Part shown: positions 44,801-53,567 of the stretch, piece by piece
How positions within the stretch are numbered: the first letter of the stretch is position 1
Layout: each line of letters opens with the position of its first letter
Source: Bacteroidales bacterium
GTDB lineage: Bacteria > Bacteroidota > Bacteroidia > Bacteroidales > F082
Direction of reading: 5' to 3'
Length of the DNA stretch: 64,000 bases
NCBI GenBank assembly: GCA_015493525.1
Contig: WGCY01000041.1
Span: 1 to 64,000, forward strand
Position numbers and translations under genes: made by a program
Notes under the pieces: model-generated
Seen by the model: the letters and a program-made list of their open reading frames with translations, nothing else
Told to the model about the DNA's origin: nothing
Database searches by the model: none

Positions 44801-44820
44801 CTTATCCAAAGTTTTTTCAT
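38851..44820 (-). CDS. Alpha-2-macroglobulin family protein, thioester-less
   Basis: 1989 residues with an N-terminal signal/anchor (WISLVSITVFVLLVSW). Order: helical repeat region (30-350), MG-type beta domains with the MG2 signature YFFTDRAIYRPGQTVYFKA (19 residues, near 600), bait-region-like stretch with prolines (near 1190-1225), A2M domain (FYPNLLTDSTGSVHF), then an alpha-toroid TED (GAWPWFQD, NNHLTQEQIRYCY). The reactive CxEQ thioester is absent. Related bacterial proteins trap proteases in the periplasm; here trapping would have to be non-covalent. A complete promoter precedes it, and it is transcribed alone. Confidence 0.88.
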   Translation of the reverse strand: MKKLWISLVSITVFVLLVSWQANTKQDNYARLWKKVKQYSQKDLPKSALKTVNLIYAKAKAEGNESQVIKALINRISLQSSYQEGFRSKSIYLFEKEWETAPNPEKQLLGSLLGQLYQGYFHRHLIEILNRKTSATNDTALETLNAKQWNLKIRKAYLSSVSSPELLKKIPLGDFSVVLQNDSNGYKLWPTLYDLLANRAIGYFSSNDARRWLPKSETAPDTSLFAPAADFLKMNFFREKNSPTGSVLLLFQHLLRLHQANHHKAAFADIDLKRLDFVKSLLPGNFATETAFSHALENELQQYNQEAISVEIASRLAQTYLRMGQYRQSNTNFLLKAEKICKKALQDFPTAPFANNCKNILSQINQPAFGIQMQQALLPDKSALALVRVKNSPKLWFKIVRIPAVVKPGNTSDNVRTQMQKYLGQPAFKSWSQTFPFSPDHKNHTAEIAIPALPAGLYVVFVSDNSRFTEKTTVHYQKVQVTQLAMLSKKNNHAQALDVYLLKRSSGRAVSKVVVKIFASTYNYRSRQHRLVSLGTFSTDNNGFVQIPLKQDDHYNGFILEAAKDGDTTLVNTFARFYGSLYKEKPYKHTYFFTDRAIYRPGQTVYFKAVEVTIKGNNAHIEAGRKVDVQLLNAQYKKLNERHLVTDASGSVSGSFVLPNEALNGRFILKTSTGMKGFLMENYKRPAFYVDFDTLKRAYALNEKVTVTGKVAYYFGGIPKNIPVRYTVKRESYFPMPYFEYGYPFPSVKKNIAAGTVHTDSKGTFHIAFQSLADKNIPGKACPVYRFVIHAEATDASGETHTATHEIRLSRLAVLLKIHAGSNIIREHSPGIGIETRNLSGAKVPAAVQVKLYRLSAPDNYFLKRLWPKPDTVLIGRDYFVRNFPHYAFRNENDKNSWKKTLLVSEDIPVQGNRQFLAKRIKKLKPGEYLLLANVKEEPEASVHKFFTLLSARSSRLPSKTVFWHHLSSTKAEPGDVLKLDIGSASGSMRMFYEIQNGREIVHRQWITTGKKLTKLEIPVSEPFRGNFVVRLMSIEANRLYSWTQTVQVPFTNKKLSVSLQTSRNYLKPGEKEHWAIKIKTASGKSQPAFLLAGMYDASLDVYAANHWKMFPYRTKIAGQSWRSYLFGTSYNRSLFSEHTPWLPETRIHYPRINWFGYPVFSQNTPVYHTVGRQLEMENEVVPAPTAQFLAKEKKVSNPSALLPPEKKKPVQPLRTNFNATAFFYPNLLTDSTGSVHFHFTTPDALTQWKFMALAYTKDMKTGNFEKNFVARKALMVIPNLPRFVRQGDRLVFTARLSNLSKKTLPVKVTIEFFNPENGEKLPVFITRKATARQVSIASGNNALVSWLIRIPKNIQFLAYRIKAVSGENSDGEQRMIPVLNNRTLITESMPLFIAGNQQKTFVFNHFLHDTSASRKNFRYTLTFTSHPAWYAVQALPYLDKTTYESSENIFYRFYAHALAGSLLKAYPRIQQVFQQWKQQSPDVFLSALQKNRELKDIVLQATPWVLDARTETEQKRRIALFFDLNQMQQKQQTALNRLMAAQLPSGAWPWFQDMPADFFTTENILSGIADLIRMKAIDLNQQPALKKMLQKGLRFLDNEMARKYSVLEKRYPKTLNNNHLTQEQIRYCYLRSGFPATIPAGKEAQKAFDYFSGQIKKYWPRLNNNLQALSAITLNRLGWGNQAEAIIRALNEKSLLNKENGMYWRSNNRYTNQSDISTEVNIMKAFAEVMNDTRSVDKMKTWLLMQKQANYWPGTKATADAVYALLMNGSPLLSETSGVKIKLGNGEKLPGTDLPGTAGSGFIKKVWTNAEIVPALGKITVSNPNKGMAYGSAYWQYFENLDEVSHQAGAVSIEKALFKEVRHPKGNEWVKVSEDAPLQLGNRIMVRLIIHATRAIDFIHVQDMRAATFEPETLLSSYKTEGGLRYYEEIKDAATHFFIRHLPRGTFVLEYPLLVTQKGSFTEGIARIQSLYLPSMTAHSSGIKIKVQ

Positions 44821-44854
44821 AGAAGAAGGGGTTTTTCGGCTATTTGAATTTCAA

Positions 44855-44885
44855 CAAAGATAATGCCGTAATTTAAAAAAACAAA
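44855..44885 (-). promoter_or_regulatory. Promoter of the A2M-like gene
   Basis: On the minus strand TTTG (44885-44882), 19 bp, TATCTTTG (44862-44855), a perfect Bacteroidota promoter, 35 bp before the ATG. It overlaps the start of the higBA relic on the other strand. Confidence 0.75.
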
Positions 44886-45228
44886 AAATGACCTTTCATT
44901 TAAAATAAAGTTCCCAAATTGCGAATTATTTGTTAAATTTAATTTTGAGAAACAATGGGCATTTATACGTTTCATTGGAACTCATGCAGAATATGAGAAA
45001 ACATATTTTCCCATTGATGCTCCGGACCCTATTGAAGCGATTAAAATTCGAATGGAGGAAATGCAACTAAAACAAGTTGATTTAGTTCCGGAGATTGGGG
45101 GAAAAAGTAGAGTTTCCGAGATTTTGAACCGTAAACGTAAGCTGACTGTCGATATGATACGAAAGCTGGCCAATAAATTGAATTTATCGGCTGAATTGCT
45201 AATCAGTGACTGTAAATTATCGCGGTAA
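44872..45228 (+). pseudogene. Fused higB-higA toxin-antitoxin relic
   Basis: A 118-codon frame without a usable start at its 5' end. The first 45 codons read like the C-terminus of a HigB RNase: FEKQWAFIRFIGTHAEYEK. It then passes without a stop into the second part of a HigA antitoxin: FPIDAPDPIEAIKIRM, KQVDLVPEIGGKSRVSEIL, NRKRKLTVDMIRKLANKL. The HigA N-terminus and most of HigB are missing. A deletion between the similar sequences AEYEK of the toxin and EDYEKKH-like of the antitoxin would explain it. Translation from an internal ATG (MEEMQL) could still make an antitoxin DNA-binding domain, so some function may remain. Confidence 0.75.
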
Positions 45229-45277
45229 GAAAGAACGATTACCAATACCTCACTTAACTTGCCTATTACAATTTATC

Positions 45278-46168
45278 CTATCCTTTCAAAGCTTCCGCAC
45301 CGCTGACAATTTCCAGGATTTCGTTGGTAATGGCAGCCTGACGTGCTTTGTTGTAGGTCAGTTTCAGGTCTTTCAGCAGTTCGGTGGCATTGTCGGTGGC
45401 CTGGTGCATGGCCGTCATGCGGGCACCGTGCTCGGCGGCAAAGCTGTCGAGCAATGCTTTATAAAACTGTATTTTTAATGATTTGGGAATCAATTCGGTA
45501 ACAATTTCTCTTTTGCCCGGTTCAAAAATATAGTCAACATGCCTTTGCTCTTTTTTGGTTGTTTCGTCCGGGGCAGGTTCGACCACAGGCAAAAACTGTT
45601 CGGATTGCAGAATCTGAACGGCTGCATTTTTAAACTGGTTGTAGAACAGGACAATCTTGTCATAATCGCCGTTGGAAAATTGCCCCATAAGGTTATTGGC
45701 AAGCAGGGAAACATTTTCAAAGTTAAGGTTGTCAAAGACTGCACTTTCCACTTCTTTTATAGAATAGCCTTTGGCTGATAGAATATCAGCTCCTTTTTTC
45801 CCCACACAGTAAAAGTCGACATGGCCTTTTTTTAGTTGGGGAGAAAACTCCCCTTCCACCTGTTTAATGGCCTCTTTTACAACGTTCATGTTGAAAGCCC
45901 CGCACAAACCGCGGTTAGAGGTAATGACAACCAAAAGTATTTTCTCAGACGGGCGTGCCGTAGTAAGGACATTCTCATTTGAATCCTCAAGACTGCTACT
46001 TAAATCCTGCATAATCTCCTGAAGCTTAGCCGCATAAGGCCTCATGGTGGTTACTGCATTTTGTGCTTTCCGCAATTTTGCCGCAGCCACCATTTTCATG
46101 GCACTGGTAATCTGCATGGTGGACTGCACAGAGGCTATTCTAATCCGGACTTCTTTTAAGTTGGCCAT
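45278..46168 (-). CDS. atpG: ATP synthase gamma subunit
   Basis: 296 residues. N-terminal helix KEVRIRIASVQSTMQITSAMK-like start (split: KEVRIRIASVQ, TMQITSAMKMVAAAKL) and the C-terminal helix NKARQAAITNEILEIVSGA identify the rotating central stalk. It transmits rotation of the c-ring to the catalytic alpha-beta hexamer. Last gene of the atpBEFHAG unit, 21 bp after atpA. Confidence 0.96.
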   Translation of the reverse strand: MANLKEVRIRIASVQSTMQITSAMKMVAAAKLRKAQNAVTTMRPYAAKLQEIMQDLSSSLEDSNENVLTTARPSEKILLVVITSNRGLCGAFNMNVVKEAIKQVEGEFSPQLKKGHVDFYCVGKKGADILSAKGYSIKEVESAVFDNLNFENVSLLANNLMGQFSNGDYDKIVLFYNQFKNAAVQILQSEQFLPVVEPAPDETTKKEQRHVDYIFEPGKREIVTELIPKSLKIQFYKALLDSFAAEHGARMTAMHQATDNATELLKDLKLTYNKARQAAITNEILEIVSGAEALKG

Positions 46169-46189
46169 AATACTTTTGTCAGGTTAAAG

Positions 46190-47773
46190 TTACTTTTTGT
46201 AGCGTCCTGAAATCTCAGCTGCCACTTTTTTCATGGTTTCTATGCCTTTATCGGTAAGCTTGCCACTCTTCAGTTCATCCAACACATTTTGATGTTTCCC
46301 CTGCATAAGGCTCAGGTAATTTTCCTGAAAATCGCGTACTTTCTCCGTTGGGACATCCAGCAACAGGTTGTTGGTACCACAGAAAAGAATGGCAATCTGA
46401 TCTTCCACTTTCATAGGTGAATACTGGGGTTGTTTCAGTATTTCCACGTTCCGGCGGCCTTTTTCGAGTACGTTGAGGGTAGCAGCATCGAGGTCGGAAC
46501 CAAATTTGGAGAAAGCTTCCAGCTCACGAAATTGGGCCTGGTCGAGTTTCAGGGTACCGGCCACTTTCTTCATGGATTTAATTTGTGCCGAGCCACCCAC
46601 GCGCGAAACGGAAATACCCACGTTGATAGCCGGACGAATACCGGAGTTGAACAACGTGGTTTCGAGGAATATCTGTCCATCCGTAATGGAAATAACGTTG
46701 GTCGGAATATAAGCAGACACGTCCCCTGCCTGTGTTTCAATAATGGGCAAAGCTGTCAGCGATCCACCGCCTTTCACCATGTGTTTGATGCTTTCGGGGA
46801 TGTTGTTCATCTTTTTTGCAATCTCATCGGAATCAATGATTTTGGCAGCACGTTCAAGCAAACGGGAGTGAAGATAAAAAACGTCGCCCGGATAAGCTTC
46901 ACGTCCCGGAGGACGGCGCAACAGCAGGGAAACTTCGCGGTAAGCCACAGCCTGTTTGGACAAATCGTCGTAAACAATCAACGCAGGCCGGCCCGTATCG
47001 CGGAAGAACTCACCAATGGCGGCACCTGCAAACGGGGCATAAAACTGCATGGCTGCCGGGTCGGAAGCGGTGGAAGAGACAATGACCGTATAAGCCATGG
47101 CACCATGTTCTTCGAGTGTTTTCTGTATCTGTGCAACGGTGGAGCCTTTCTGGCCCGAAGCCACGTAAATACAATAAACGGGTTCCCCTTTTTCGTAAAA
47201 TTCTTTCTGGTTGATGATGGTGTCAACGGCAATGGCAGTCTTACCGGTCTGGCGGTCGCCAATAATAAGCTCCCGCTGGCCGCGGCCTATTGGAATCATG
47301 GCATCGATGGCTTTGATACCTGTTTGCAGCGGTTCGTTTACCGGCTGCCGGTAAATAACACCCGGGGCTTTGCGCTCCAGGGGCATCTCAAAAAGTTCGC
47401 CTTCCACAGGCCCTTTTCCGTCGATGGGCTTGCCGAGTGTGTCAATGACACGTCCAAGAAGTCCTTCCCCCACTTTTATGGAGACAATTCGCCCGGTACG
47501 TTTTACCTCATCCCCTTCGTTAATGTCTTCTGCATCACCGAGTAACACAACGCCTACATTGTCTTCTTCGAGGTTTTGGACAAGGCCCATAAGGCCGTTT
47601 TTTACAAATTCGACCAGCTCGCCTTGTTCGGCATTGGAAAGTCCGTAGATACGGGCAATTCCATCGCCTATCATAAGGACGGTACCTGTTTCTTCGAGTG
47701 TGGCTTCCGATTCAAAGCCTGCCAGTTCCTGTCGCAGTATGGCTGATACCTCAGCCGGTTTGATGTCTGCCAT
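46190..47773 (-). CDS. atpA: ATP synthase alpha subunit
   Basis: 527 residues, full length. Walker [12 protein letters not shown], the arginine-finger region [11 protein letters not shown] and [21 protein letters not shown] are conserved. Forms the non-catalytic nucleotide sites of F1 with beta, which is encoded in the separate atpDC unit 13 kb away. Confidence 0.97.
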   Translation of the reverse strand: MADIKPAEVSAILRQELAGFESEATLEETGTVLMIGDGIARIYGLSNAEQGELVEFVKNGLMGLVQNLEEDNVGVVLLGDAEDINEGDEVKRTGRIVSIKVGEGLLGRVIDTLGKPIDGKGPVEGELFEMPLERKAPGVIYRQPVNEPLQTGIKAIDAMIPIGRGQRELIIGDRQTGKTAIAVDTIINQKEFYEKGEPVYCIYVASGQKGSTVAQIQKTLEEHGAMAYTVIVSSTASDPAAMQFYAPFAGAAIGEFFRDTGRPALIVYDDLSKQAVAYREVSLLLRRPPGREAYPGDVFYLHSRLLERAAKIIDSDEIAKKMNNIPESIKHMVKGGGSLTALPIIETQAGDVSAYIPTNVISITDGQIFLETTLFNSGIRPAINVGISVSRVGGSAQIKSMKKVAGTLKLDQAQFRELEAFSKFGSDLDAATLNVLEKGRRNVEILKQPQYSPMKVEDQIAILFCGTNNLLLDVPTEKVRDFQENYLSLMQGKHQNVLDELKSGKLTDKGIETMKKVAAEISGRYKK

Positions 47774-47811
47774 AATTTTTGTTTTTATCTTTTGTAATTA
47801 TTTTTTTCGTT

Positions 47812-48357
47812 TTATTTTAATTTTTCAGCGTAATTTTTACGCAGCTTCCGCAGCTGGGTAGCCACGCTGGCATCGTATTGATAATCGCCCAGACGGGCAA
47901 TAAAACCACCGATAATATCAGGGTCTGTCAACTCTGTCAGTTCAATGTCTTTGTCGGTAATGGCCCTCAGTTTTTCCATCACCTGTTTTCTTATTTTTTC
48001 ATCAGAACCCGTGGCCGTAACCAGGCTGGCGTTTACCACATTTTTGAATTCCATGTAAATGTCTTCAAAAGCCATACAAATACTTTCGAGATAAACTTCA
48101 CGGCCTTTGCGGATAATCAGGCGAAAAAAACGCAGGCTTAGCTCCGACAACTCTTTTCCGAAAATTTTGTCGAGAATCTTTATTTTCTTTGCGCTTACTA
48201 AAACGGGATTGGACATGATTCGCCTGAGTTCCCTGTTTTCTGCCAGGACGTTTCCTACCAAACGCATGTCGGCAGCAACTTTTTCTTCCGATTTGTTTTC
48301 CAGAGAAAGGTTGAAAAGGGCTTGTGCATATCTTTTTGCCAGCAAATTAACTCTCAT
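47812..48357 (-). CDS. atpH: ATP synthase delta subunit
   Basis: 181 residues. Start MRVNLLAKRYAQALFNLS and the C-terminal segment DPDIIGGFIARLGDYQYDAS are the usual delta/OSCP ends. It ties the b-subunit stalk to the top of F1. It starts 12 bp after atpF. Confidence 0.94.
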   Translation of the reverse strand: MRVNLLAKRYAQALFNLSLENKSEEKVAADMRLVGNVLAENRELRRIMSNPVLVSAKKIKILDKIFGKELSELSLRFFRLIIRKGREVYLESICMAFEDIYMEFKNVVNASLVTATGSDEKIRKQVMEKLRAITDKDIELTELTDPDIIGGFIARLGDYQYDASVATQLRKLRKNYAEKLK

Positions 48358-48369
48358 GGTAACGGTATA

Positions 48370-48864
48370 TTAGTTTAAACTGGTTTCTTTCAAAAGTTTC
48401 TCGATATACTGTTTTTGTTTCGCCTTGTCTTTCAATTCTTCCCTGAGAATTTTTTCAGCAATTTCGATGGAATATTCGGCAACGGTAGATTTAATCTCAC
48501 GCAAAGCGGTCAGTTTCTCGGTATTTATTTTTTCCTTGGCACTTTCCACAATGGCAGAAGCCTCATCGGTTGCTTTTCCTTTGGCATCTCCGATAATTTT
48601 ATCTTTCATTTTGCGGGCTTCGGCAAGAATGGCATCACGTTCTTCCATGGCTTCTTTGAGCAACTTGTCATTGTCTACTTTAAGTTGTCTCATTTGTTCC
48701 TGTGCTTCTTTGGCCGAATCGAGTGCCTCCCTGATGCTTTGTTCACGTTCTTTCAGCCCTTTCAGGATGGCCGGCCAGGCAAATTTTCCAAGAATGAACA
48801 AAACAATTAGAAAAGCCACGGTCATCCAAAAGATAAGACCTATTCCGGGATTAATTAATTGCAT
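48370..48864 (-). CDS. atpF: ATP synthase b subunit
   Basis: 164 residues: one N-terminal membrane helix (GLIFWMTVAFLIVLFILGKF, 20 residues) and a long charged helix (KEREQSIREALDSAKEAQEQ) ending in KQYIEKLLKETSLN. It forms the peripheral stator stalk. A single b gene is present, so the stalk is a homodimer. Confidence 0.95.
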   Translation of the reverse strand: MQLINPGIGLIFWMTVAFLIVLFILGKFAWPAILKGLKEREQSIREALDSAKEAQEQMRQLKVDNDKLLKEAMEERDAILAEARKMKDKIIGDAKGKATDEASAIVESAKEKINTEKLTALREIKSTVAEYSIEIAEKILREELKDKAKQKQYIEKLLKETSLN

Positions 48865-48948
48865 AATATATTTTTTTGTTTGGTTTCTAATTTAAGCATT
48901 CCGGCCTACCGCCGGAATGCTGTAAAATTTTCATTATCTGCAAGTTGA

Positions 48949-49212
<264 letters not shown>

Positions 49213-49245
49213 TTATAGAATTAGTGATTAAAAAATAGTTTCAAA

Positions 49246-50355
49246 TTAATGTTCGGGCACTTCGGTGGCCATACCGAAATAAAGTGCCGAAAGTAAAACA
49301 AATACATAAGCCTGGATAAATGCCACCAATACCTCGAGCAAATCCAAAAATATGGCAAAAGCCATGGAAAAAATGGAAACCCCGTACCCATATCCTATGC
49401 CGAATGTGCCAAAAATAAATATCAGGCTGATAAAACCGGCAAGTACAATATGGCCGGACAGCATGTTGGCAAAAAGCCGGACCATCAGGACAAAGGGTTT
49501 GGTAAAAATGCCCATGGCTTCCACAAACGGCATAAGCGGAATCGGATATTTCAACCACCACGGAACACCCGGGGTGTTAAAAATATCTTTCCAATAATGT
49601 TTGTTTCCACTCACCGTGGTAATCACGAAAGTAAAAAAAGCCATTACACCGGTTACGGCAATGTTTCCTGTTACGTTTGCACCTCCCGGGAAAATAGGCA
49701 CAATACCAAAGAGGTTACTGAAAAGAATAAAAAAGAACAACGTCATCAAATAAGGCAGGTAACGTTCAAATTTCTCTTCGCCAATGGAATCTTTGGCTAC
49801 GTCATCGCGGATGAAAAGTATCAGTGGCTCGAGAAGGGACTGAAGGCCTTTGGGCTCTTTTCCTTCTCTTTGCCGGTAAGATTTTGCGATGGAGAGAAAA
49901 ATCAGGATAACCAAAAAGGCATTGATAAAAATGGCCAGTACGGTTTTGGTAATGGAAATATCAAATTTTGGCAGAACTTCCTTCCCATTGGCATCCATAC
50001 GGACCAATTTGCCCACATTTGAACCGCTTTCAGCAACATGATAGCCTTTATAAGAAGCCGTTCCGTGCTTGAGTTTTGAAGAAGAGAAAACAATCCAATG
50101 GCCCTGATCATAAAGGATAACAGGCAGATAAACAGCAACTGGATGATTTCCGATGGTAAAAAGGTGCCATTCGTAAGAATCTGTTACATGCTCCATAATC
50201 AGATTTCCAATGTCCAACTCCTCATTTTTAGATTGTGCTTCATTCCCTGAAGCTGCTGTTTCCTTTGCAGCCATGGAATGGAACGGTGCAAGAAAAAGAA
50301 AAGAAAAAATGAAAAAAATTGTAACTATTTGGGTAACAGCTGACTTCCTTATCAT
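49246..50355 (-). CDS. atpB: ATP synthase a subunit
   Basis: 369 residues from ATG 50355. Much longer at the N-terminus than the E. coli protein: a signal-like segment (VTIFFIFSFLFLAPFHSMA) and an added extracytoplasmic region of about 120 residues, typical of Bacteroidota. The essential arginine is in MVRLFANMLSGHIVLAG. Forms the proton path beside the c-ring. First gene of the unit; no atpI precedes it. Confidence 0.95.
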   Translation of the reverse strand: MIRKSAVTQIVTIFFIFSFLFLAPFHSMAAKETAASGNEAQSKNEELDIGNLIMEHVTDSYEWHLFTIGNHPVAVYLPVILYDQGHWIVFSSSKLKHGTASYKGYHVAESGSNVGKLVRMDANGKEVLPKFDISITKTVLAIFINAFLVILIFLSIAKSYRQREGKEPKGLQSLLEPLILFIRDDVAKDSIGEEKFERYLPYLMTLFFFILFSNLFGIVPIFPGGANVTGNIAVTGVMAFFTFVITTVSGNKHYWKDIFNTPGVPWWLKYPIPLMPFVEAMGIFTKPFVLMVRLFANMLSGHIVLAGFISLIFIFGTFGIGYGYGVSIFSMAFAIFLDLLEVLVAFIQAYVFVLLSALYFGMATEVPEH

Positions 50356-50479
50356 AATGTCCAAGGGTGTTCGTTTTACATCTTGTGTGCAATTTTACGA
50401 AGAAAAGTTGTAATAATAGTAAGGTTTTCAAAATTTTTTTGTACATTCACAGCAGAAAAACTAACCAAATCTATTTGTC

Positions 50480-50989
50480 ATGAAAAAAATAGCCATTTCA
50501 TTTATCGGTTTTTTGTTCATAGTTTCTGCCTGTAATGCCCCGACTGCCCCTAAAGCAAAACAGCAGGACAACAAAGAAGCCGTTGCCAACGTGTTGGAAA
50601 AATACGTTATTGCCAACGAGAACCAGGATTTCCCCATGATTGAACAAATTTGGGCCCCGGACACCAATATCATTCTATTTGGGACCAATTCGGAAGAAAA
50701 GCTCATGGGGTGGGACAACATTAAAAGGGCAATAAAACAACAATTTGCCAGTATAAGCGAAACCTATATTTCTCCGACCAGCCAGTTTATCAAGGTAAAC
50801 CCGACACAAAATACAGCTTGGTTTGCGGAGATTTTAAATTACAACTTCGTTTACAAAGGAAAGGCACAAAGTTTTGAAGGTGTCCGGTTTACAGGGGTTT
50901 TGGAAAAGAGAAAAGATGGCTGGAAAATAGTTCAGGCCCATCTTTCCATTCCCGCCCATATTAATTTACGGACAAGCAATACACATTAA
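50480..50989 (+). CDS. SnoaL/NTF2-like lipoprotein
   Basis: 169 residues. Signal peptide with lipobox VSAC (Cys18). The mature part matches an NTF2-like cone: ANVLEKYVIANENQDFPMIE, WAPDTNIILFGTN, YNFVYKGKAQSFEGVRFTGVL, WKIVQAHLSIP. This is the SnoaL_3 / ketosteroid-isomerase-like arrangement that can bind small ligands. Monocistronic and divergent from atpB. Ligand unknown. Confidence 0.8.
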   Translation: MKKIAISFIGFLFIVSACNAPTAPKAKQQDNKEAVANVLEKYVIANENQDFPMIEQIWAPDTNIILFGTNSEEKLMGWDNIKRAIKQQFASISETYISPTSQFIKVNPTQNTAWFAEILNYNFVYKGKAQSFEGVRFTGVLEKRKDGWKIVQAHLSIPAHINLRTSNTH

Positions 50990-51093
50990 ATTTTCATTTT
51001 AGGTTGTCCAACTTGCCATCAACCCTGACAAACAAAAGGCCATGAATAATTTTTTTTGGCGACAGTAAAAAGGGGGATGTGCAAAAAATAAAG

Positions 51094-51196
51094 TTCACGC
51101 AAAGAACGCAAAAATTTACCGCAAAAAGCGCAAAGCTAAATGGTTATAAATAAGAACTTTGCGTTCTTAGTGTCTTCTTAGCGGCCTTTGCGTGAA
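51094..51196. repeat. Nested palindrome, TTCACGC/GCGTGAA family
   Basis: TTCACGCAAAG (51094-51104) pairs exactly with CTTTGCGTGAA (51186-51196), and inside it AAGAACGCAAA (51102-51112) with TTTGCGTTCTT (51158-51168). It has the same ends as the element at 26540-26648 and also lies between convergent genes. Confidence 0.85.
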
Positions 51197-51254
51197 ACAT
51201 CAATCGCTGCCCTTTTGGACATTTCCATTTTTATCCTAATTGAAACAGCCCGGA

Positions 51255-51809
51255 TTATTTGGAACCCAGCGGATTGGCTGTAATAGTTGATTCTATTTTG
51301 ACCGACATAGTGAACGAGAAATCATCAATGTCAGTTTTTCCGTTTACTGTAATCGTAAATTCTTTTTTGGCACTCAGTATTTTGTCCAACTCAGCCCATT
51401 GTCCTTTGTTGTTGTCCATCGAAAAAGAACCTCCATTTTTAATGGAAACATTGGTGAAAGTCCACGTCGCTGTTCCGGCATCAGACGAAAAAGTAATGGT
51501 CCCGTTTTGCAAAACTGCTTCTTTGGTTACATTTTTAAAGGTTCCGGTCAGGTTTTTAATATGCCATGTTTTGATCAGGTTCAGGTATTTGGCAACTTCC
51601 GAATTTGAAGTGGGGTCAACAGTTGCGTTCCCTTCAAAAGAACTTTGTATTGATTTAATTGTTCCGGAAGCCGGGGGTATAGTCATGTTCATGTCAACCG
51701 TGTAGTTGGCATCAAACGTTACATCCAGCAAGGATTTAACCTTCTTGCATCCGGTGTTGAACATAAGTCCGGATAAAAGAATAGTGGCAAATAGCATTTT
51801 CATTTTCAT
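51255..51809 (-). CDS. Lipoprotein of unknown function
   Basis: 184 residues from ATG 51809, chosen because it opens the signal peptide (MLFATILLSGLMFNTGC). The rest is predicted beta sandwich, rich in Thr, Asn and Ser, e.g. SGTIKSIQSSFEGNATVD and GTATWTFTNVSIKNG. I recognise no family. It has its own complete promoter and no partner genes. Confidence 0.7.
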   Translation of the reverse strand: MKMKMLFATILLSGLMFNTGCKKVKSLLDVTFDANYTVDMNMTIPPASGTIKSIQSSFEGNATVDPTSNSEVAKYLNLIKTWHIKNLTGTFKNVTKEAVLQNGTITFSSDAGTATWTFTNVSIKNGGSFSMDNNKGQWAELDKILSAKKEFTITVNGKTDIDDFSFTMSVKIESTITANPLGSK

Positions 51810-51842
51810 AGCTTTGTGATTTATGGGTGAATAATTTTGACA

Positions 51843-51874
51843 CAAAGATAAAATAATTTCCATTGGCCTGACAA
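51843..51874 (-). promoter_or_regulatory. Promoter of the lipoprotein gene
   Basis: On the minus strand TTG (51874-51872), 21 bp, TATCTTTG (51850-51843), 34 bp upstream of the ATG. The remaining 300 bp up to eno hold no gene; short hairpins TCCCT-C-AGGGA (52035-52045) and CTGTTT-ATG-AAACAG (52050-52064) lie there. Confidence 0.7.
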
Positions 51875-52171
51875 TTTACAGGGTAAAAGATGTTTGTAAC
51901 AAACAGTTTGACAATTTTTTTCTGAAAAAGTAACGCATTGCTGTATATTTAAATACTAGGGGCAAAATAAAGTGCCTTTTTGGAAATACCATGAAAATGC
52001 GATGTAATTATATCCGCAAACGTTATAAACGACGTCCCTCAGGGAATGTCTGTTTATGAAACAGGAATAAAATACGAAGCACTTCATTTTATTTGTTTCT
52101 TAGCCGGAAAATGATGAATTTTGCAAGCAGAAAAATGAGAAATTAATTTTATCAAAATAAGGAGGTTAAAA

Positions 52172-53449
52172 ATGTTAAACAACAAAATAAGCGGCATTCG
52201 TGCCATGGAAATTCTTGATTCGAGAGGAAACCCGACCGTCAGGGTCTATGTAGAACTCAGCGATGGCACACAAGCTGTTGCATCTGTTCCTTCGGGAGCC
52301 AGTACCGGTGAAAACGAAGCCATTGAATTACGTGATGGCGACAAAAAACGTTACGGTGGAAAAGGTGTTCTGAAAGCCGTTGAAAACGTGAACAAAGTGA
52401 TTGCTCCCGCCTTGCTGGGAATGCATGCCCACGAACAATCTATTATCGACCGCAAAATGATTGAAATGGACGGTACCAATAACAAATCGAAGCTGGGTGC
52501 CAATGCCATTTTGGGCGTTTCTATGGCTGTGGCCCGTGCTGCTGCCAACTCGGCCCGCCTGCCTTTGTACCAATATCTTGGTGGTGCCGGTGCCCGTCGT
52601 ATCCCGGTTCCCTGTATGAATATCCTCAACGGCGGAGCCCATGCCGACAACAGTGTTGATATTCAGGAATTTATGGCTGTACCACTTGGTGCACCTAATT
52701 TCCGTGAAGGCCTGCGTTATGTAGCCGAAACTTTCCATACATTAAAAGGTATCCTGAAAGCACGCGGCCTCTCTACAGGCGTTGGCGATGAAGGTGGTTT
52801 TGCCCCCAATCTCGACAGCAACGAAGATGTAATTGAAACCATCATTCAGGCCATCGAAAAAGCCGGTTACAAACCAGGAAAAGATATTGCTATTGCCATT
52901 GACAATGCAGCAAGTTCTTTCTGCACCGACAACAAAGATCACTACGACCTCAAATGGTCGGGAGCCGGTAAAATGGACAGCAACGGCCTGATTAAAATGT
53001 CCGAAGAGTGGGTTTCAAAATATCCCATAGTGCTGTGGGAAGACCCGTTGGGCGAAAATGACTGGAAAGGGTTCAAGGATTTTACTGCCCGTCTTGGCGA
53101 TAAAATCGAAGTGGTTGGCGATGATATTTTTGTTACCAATACGGAATATATCACACGTGGTATTAAAGAAGGAACTGCTAATTCGGCATTGATTAAACTA
53201 AACCAGATTGGTTCCGTTTCCGAAACCATCGAAGCTGTACGCATGTGCCGCGATGCCGGCTGGCGTTATTTTATCTCGCACCGTTCGGGAGAAACTTCCG
53301 ATGCGTTCCTCGCTGATTTTGCCGTAGCCATGGATGGCGGTCACCTGAAAACAGGTTCTGCCAGCCGCAGTGAACGTCTTGTTAAATACAACCGGCTGAT
53401 GGAGATTGAACAGGAACTGGGCGGTACTGCTTTCTATTACTGGAAATAA
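52172..53449 (+). CDS. eno: Enolase
   Basis: 425 residues. Converts 2-phosphoglycerate to phosphoenolpyruvate. Signature [15 protein letters not shown], metal ligands in DEGGFAPN-region and WEDPL, and [17 protein letters not shown] are all present. The start follows AAGGAGG at 52160-52166, an unusually strong Shine-Dalgarno for this genome, in keeping with high expression. Confidence 0.97.
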   Translation: MLNNKISGIRAMEILDSRGNPTVRVYVELSDGTQAVASVPSGASTGENEAIELRDGDKKRYGGKGVLKAVENVNKVIAPALLGMHAHEQSIIDRKMIEMDGTNNKSKLGANAILGVSMAVARAAANSARLPLYQYLGGAGARRIPVPCMNILNGGAHADNSVDIQEFMAVPLGAPNFREGLRYVAETFHTLKGILKARGLSTGVGDEGGFAPNLDSNEDVIETIIQAIEKAGYKPGKDIAIAIDNAASSFCTDNKDHYDLKWSGAGKMDSNGLIKMSEEWVSKYPIVLWEDPLGENDWKGFKDFTARLGDKIEVVGDDIFVTNTEYITRGIKEGTANSALIKLNQIGSVSETIEAVRMCRDAGWRYFISHRSGETSDAFLADFAVAMDGGHLKTGSASRSERLVKYNRLMEIEQELGGTAFYYWK

Positions 53450-53472
53450 TTTTTCCAGACACTGTTAAAATA

Positions 53473-53505
53473 AAAGGCTGTTCATTAAACCGGACAGCCT
53501 TTTTG
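53473..53505 (+). terminator. eno terminator
   Basis: AAGGCTGT and ACAGCCTT form a stem with a 12-base loop, followed by TTTTTG; it begins 24 bp after the eno stop. Confidence 0.85.
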
Positions 53506-53567
53506 TCTTTGCAGGATTTCAATAATAGTTTGGTAAAAAGAGCTACTTTTGAGAAAAAAAGATTGTC

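Noticed and set aside
46430-47545. 371-codon plus-strand open frame
   Set aside because: Antisense to atpA; no protein-like motifs.
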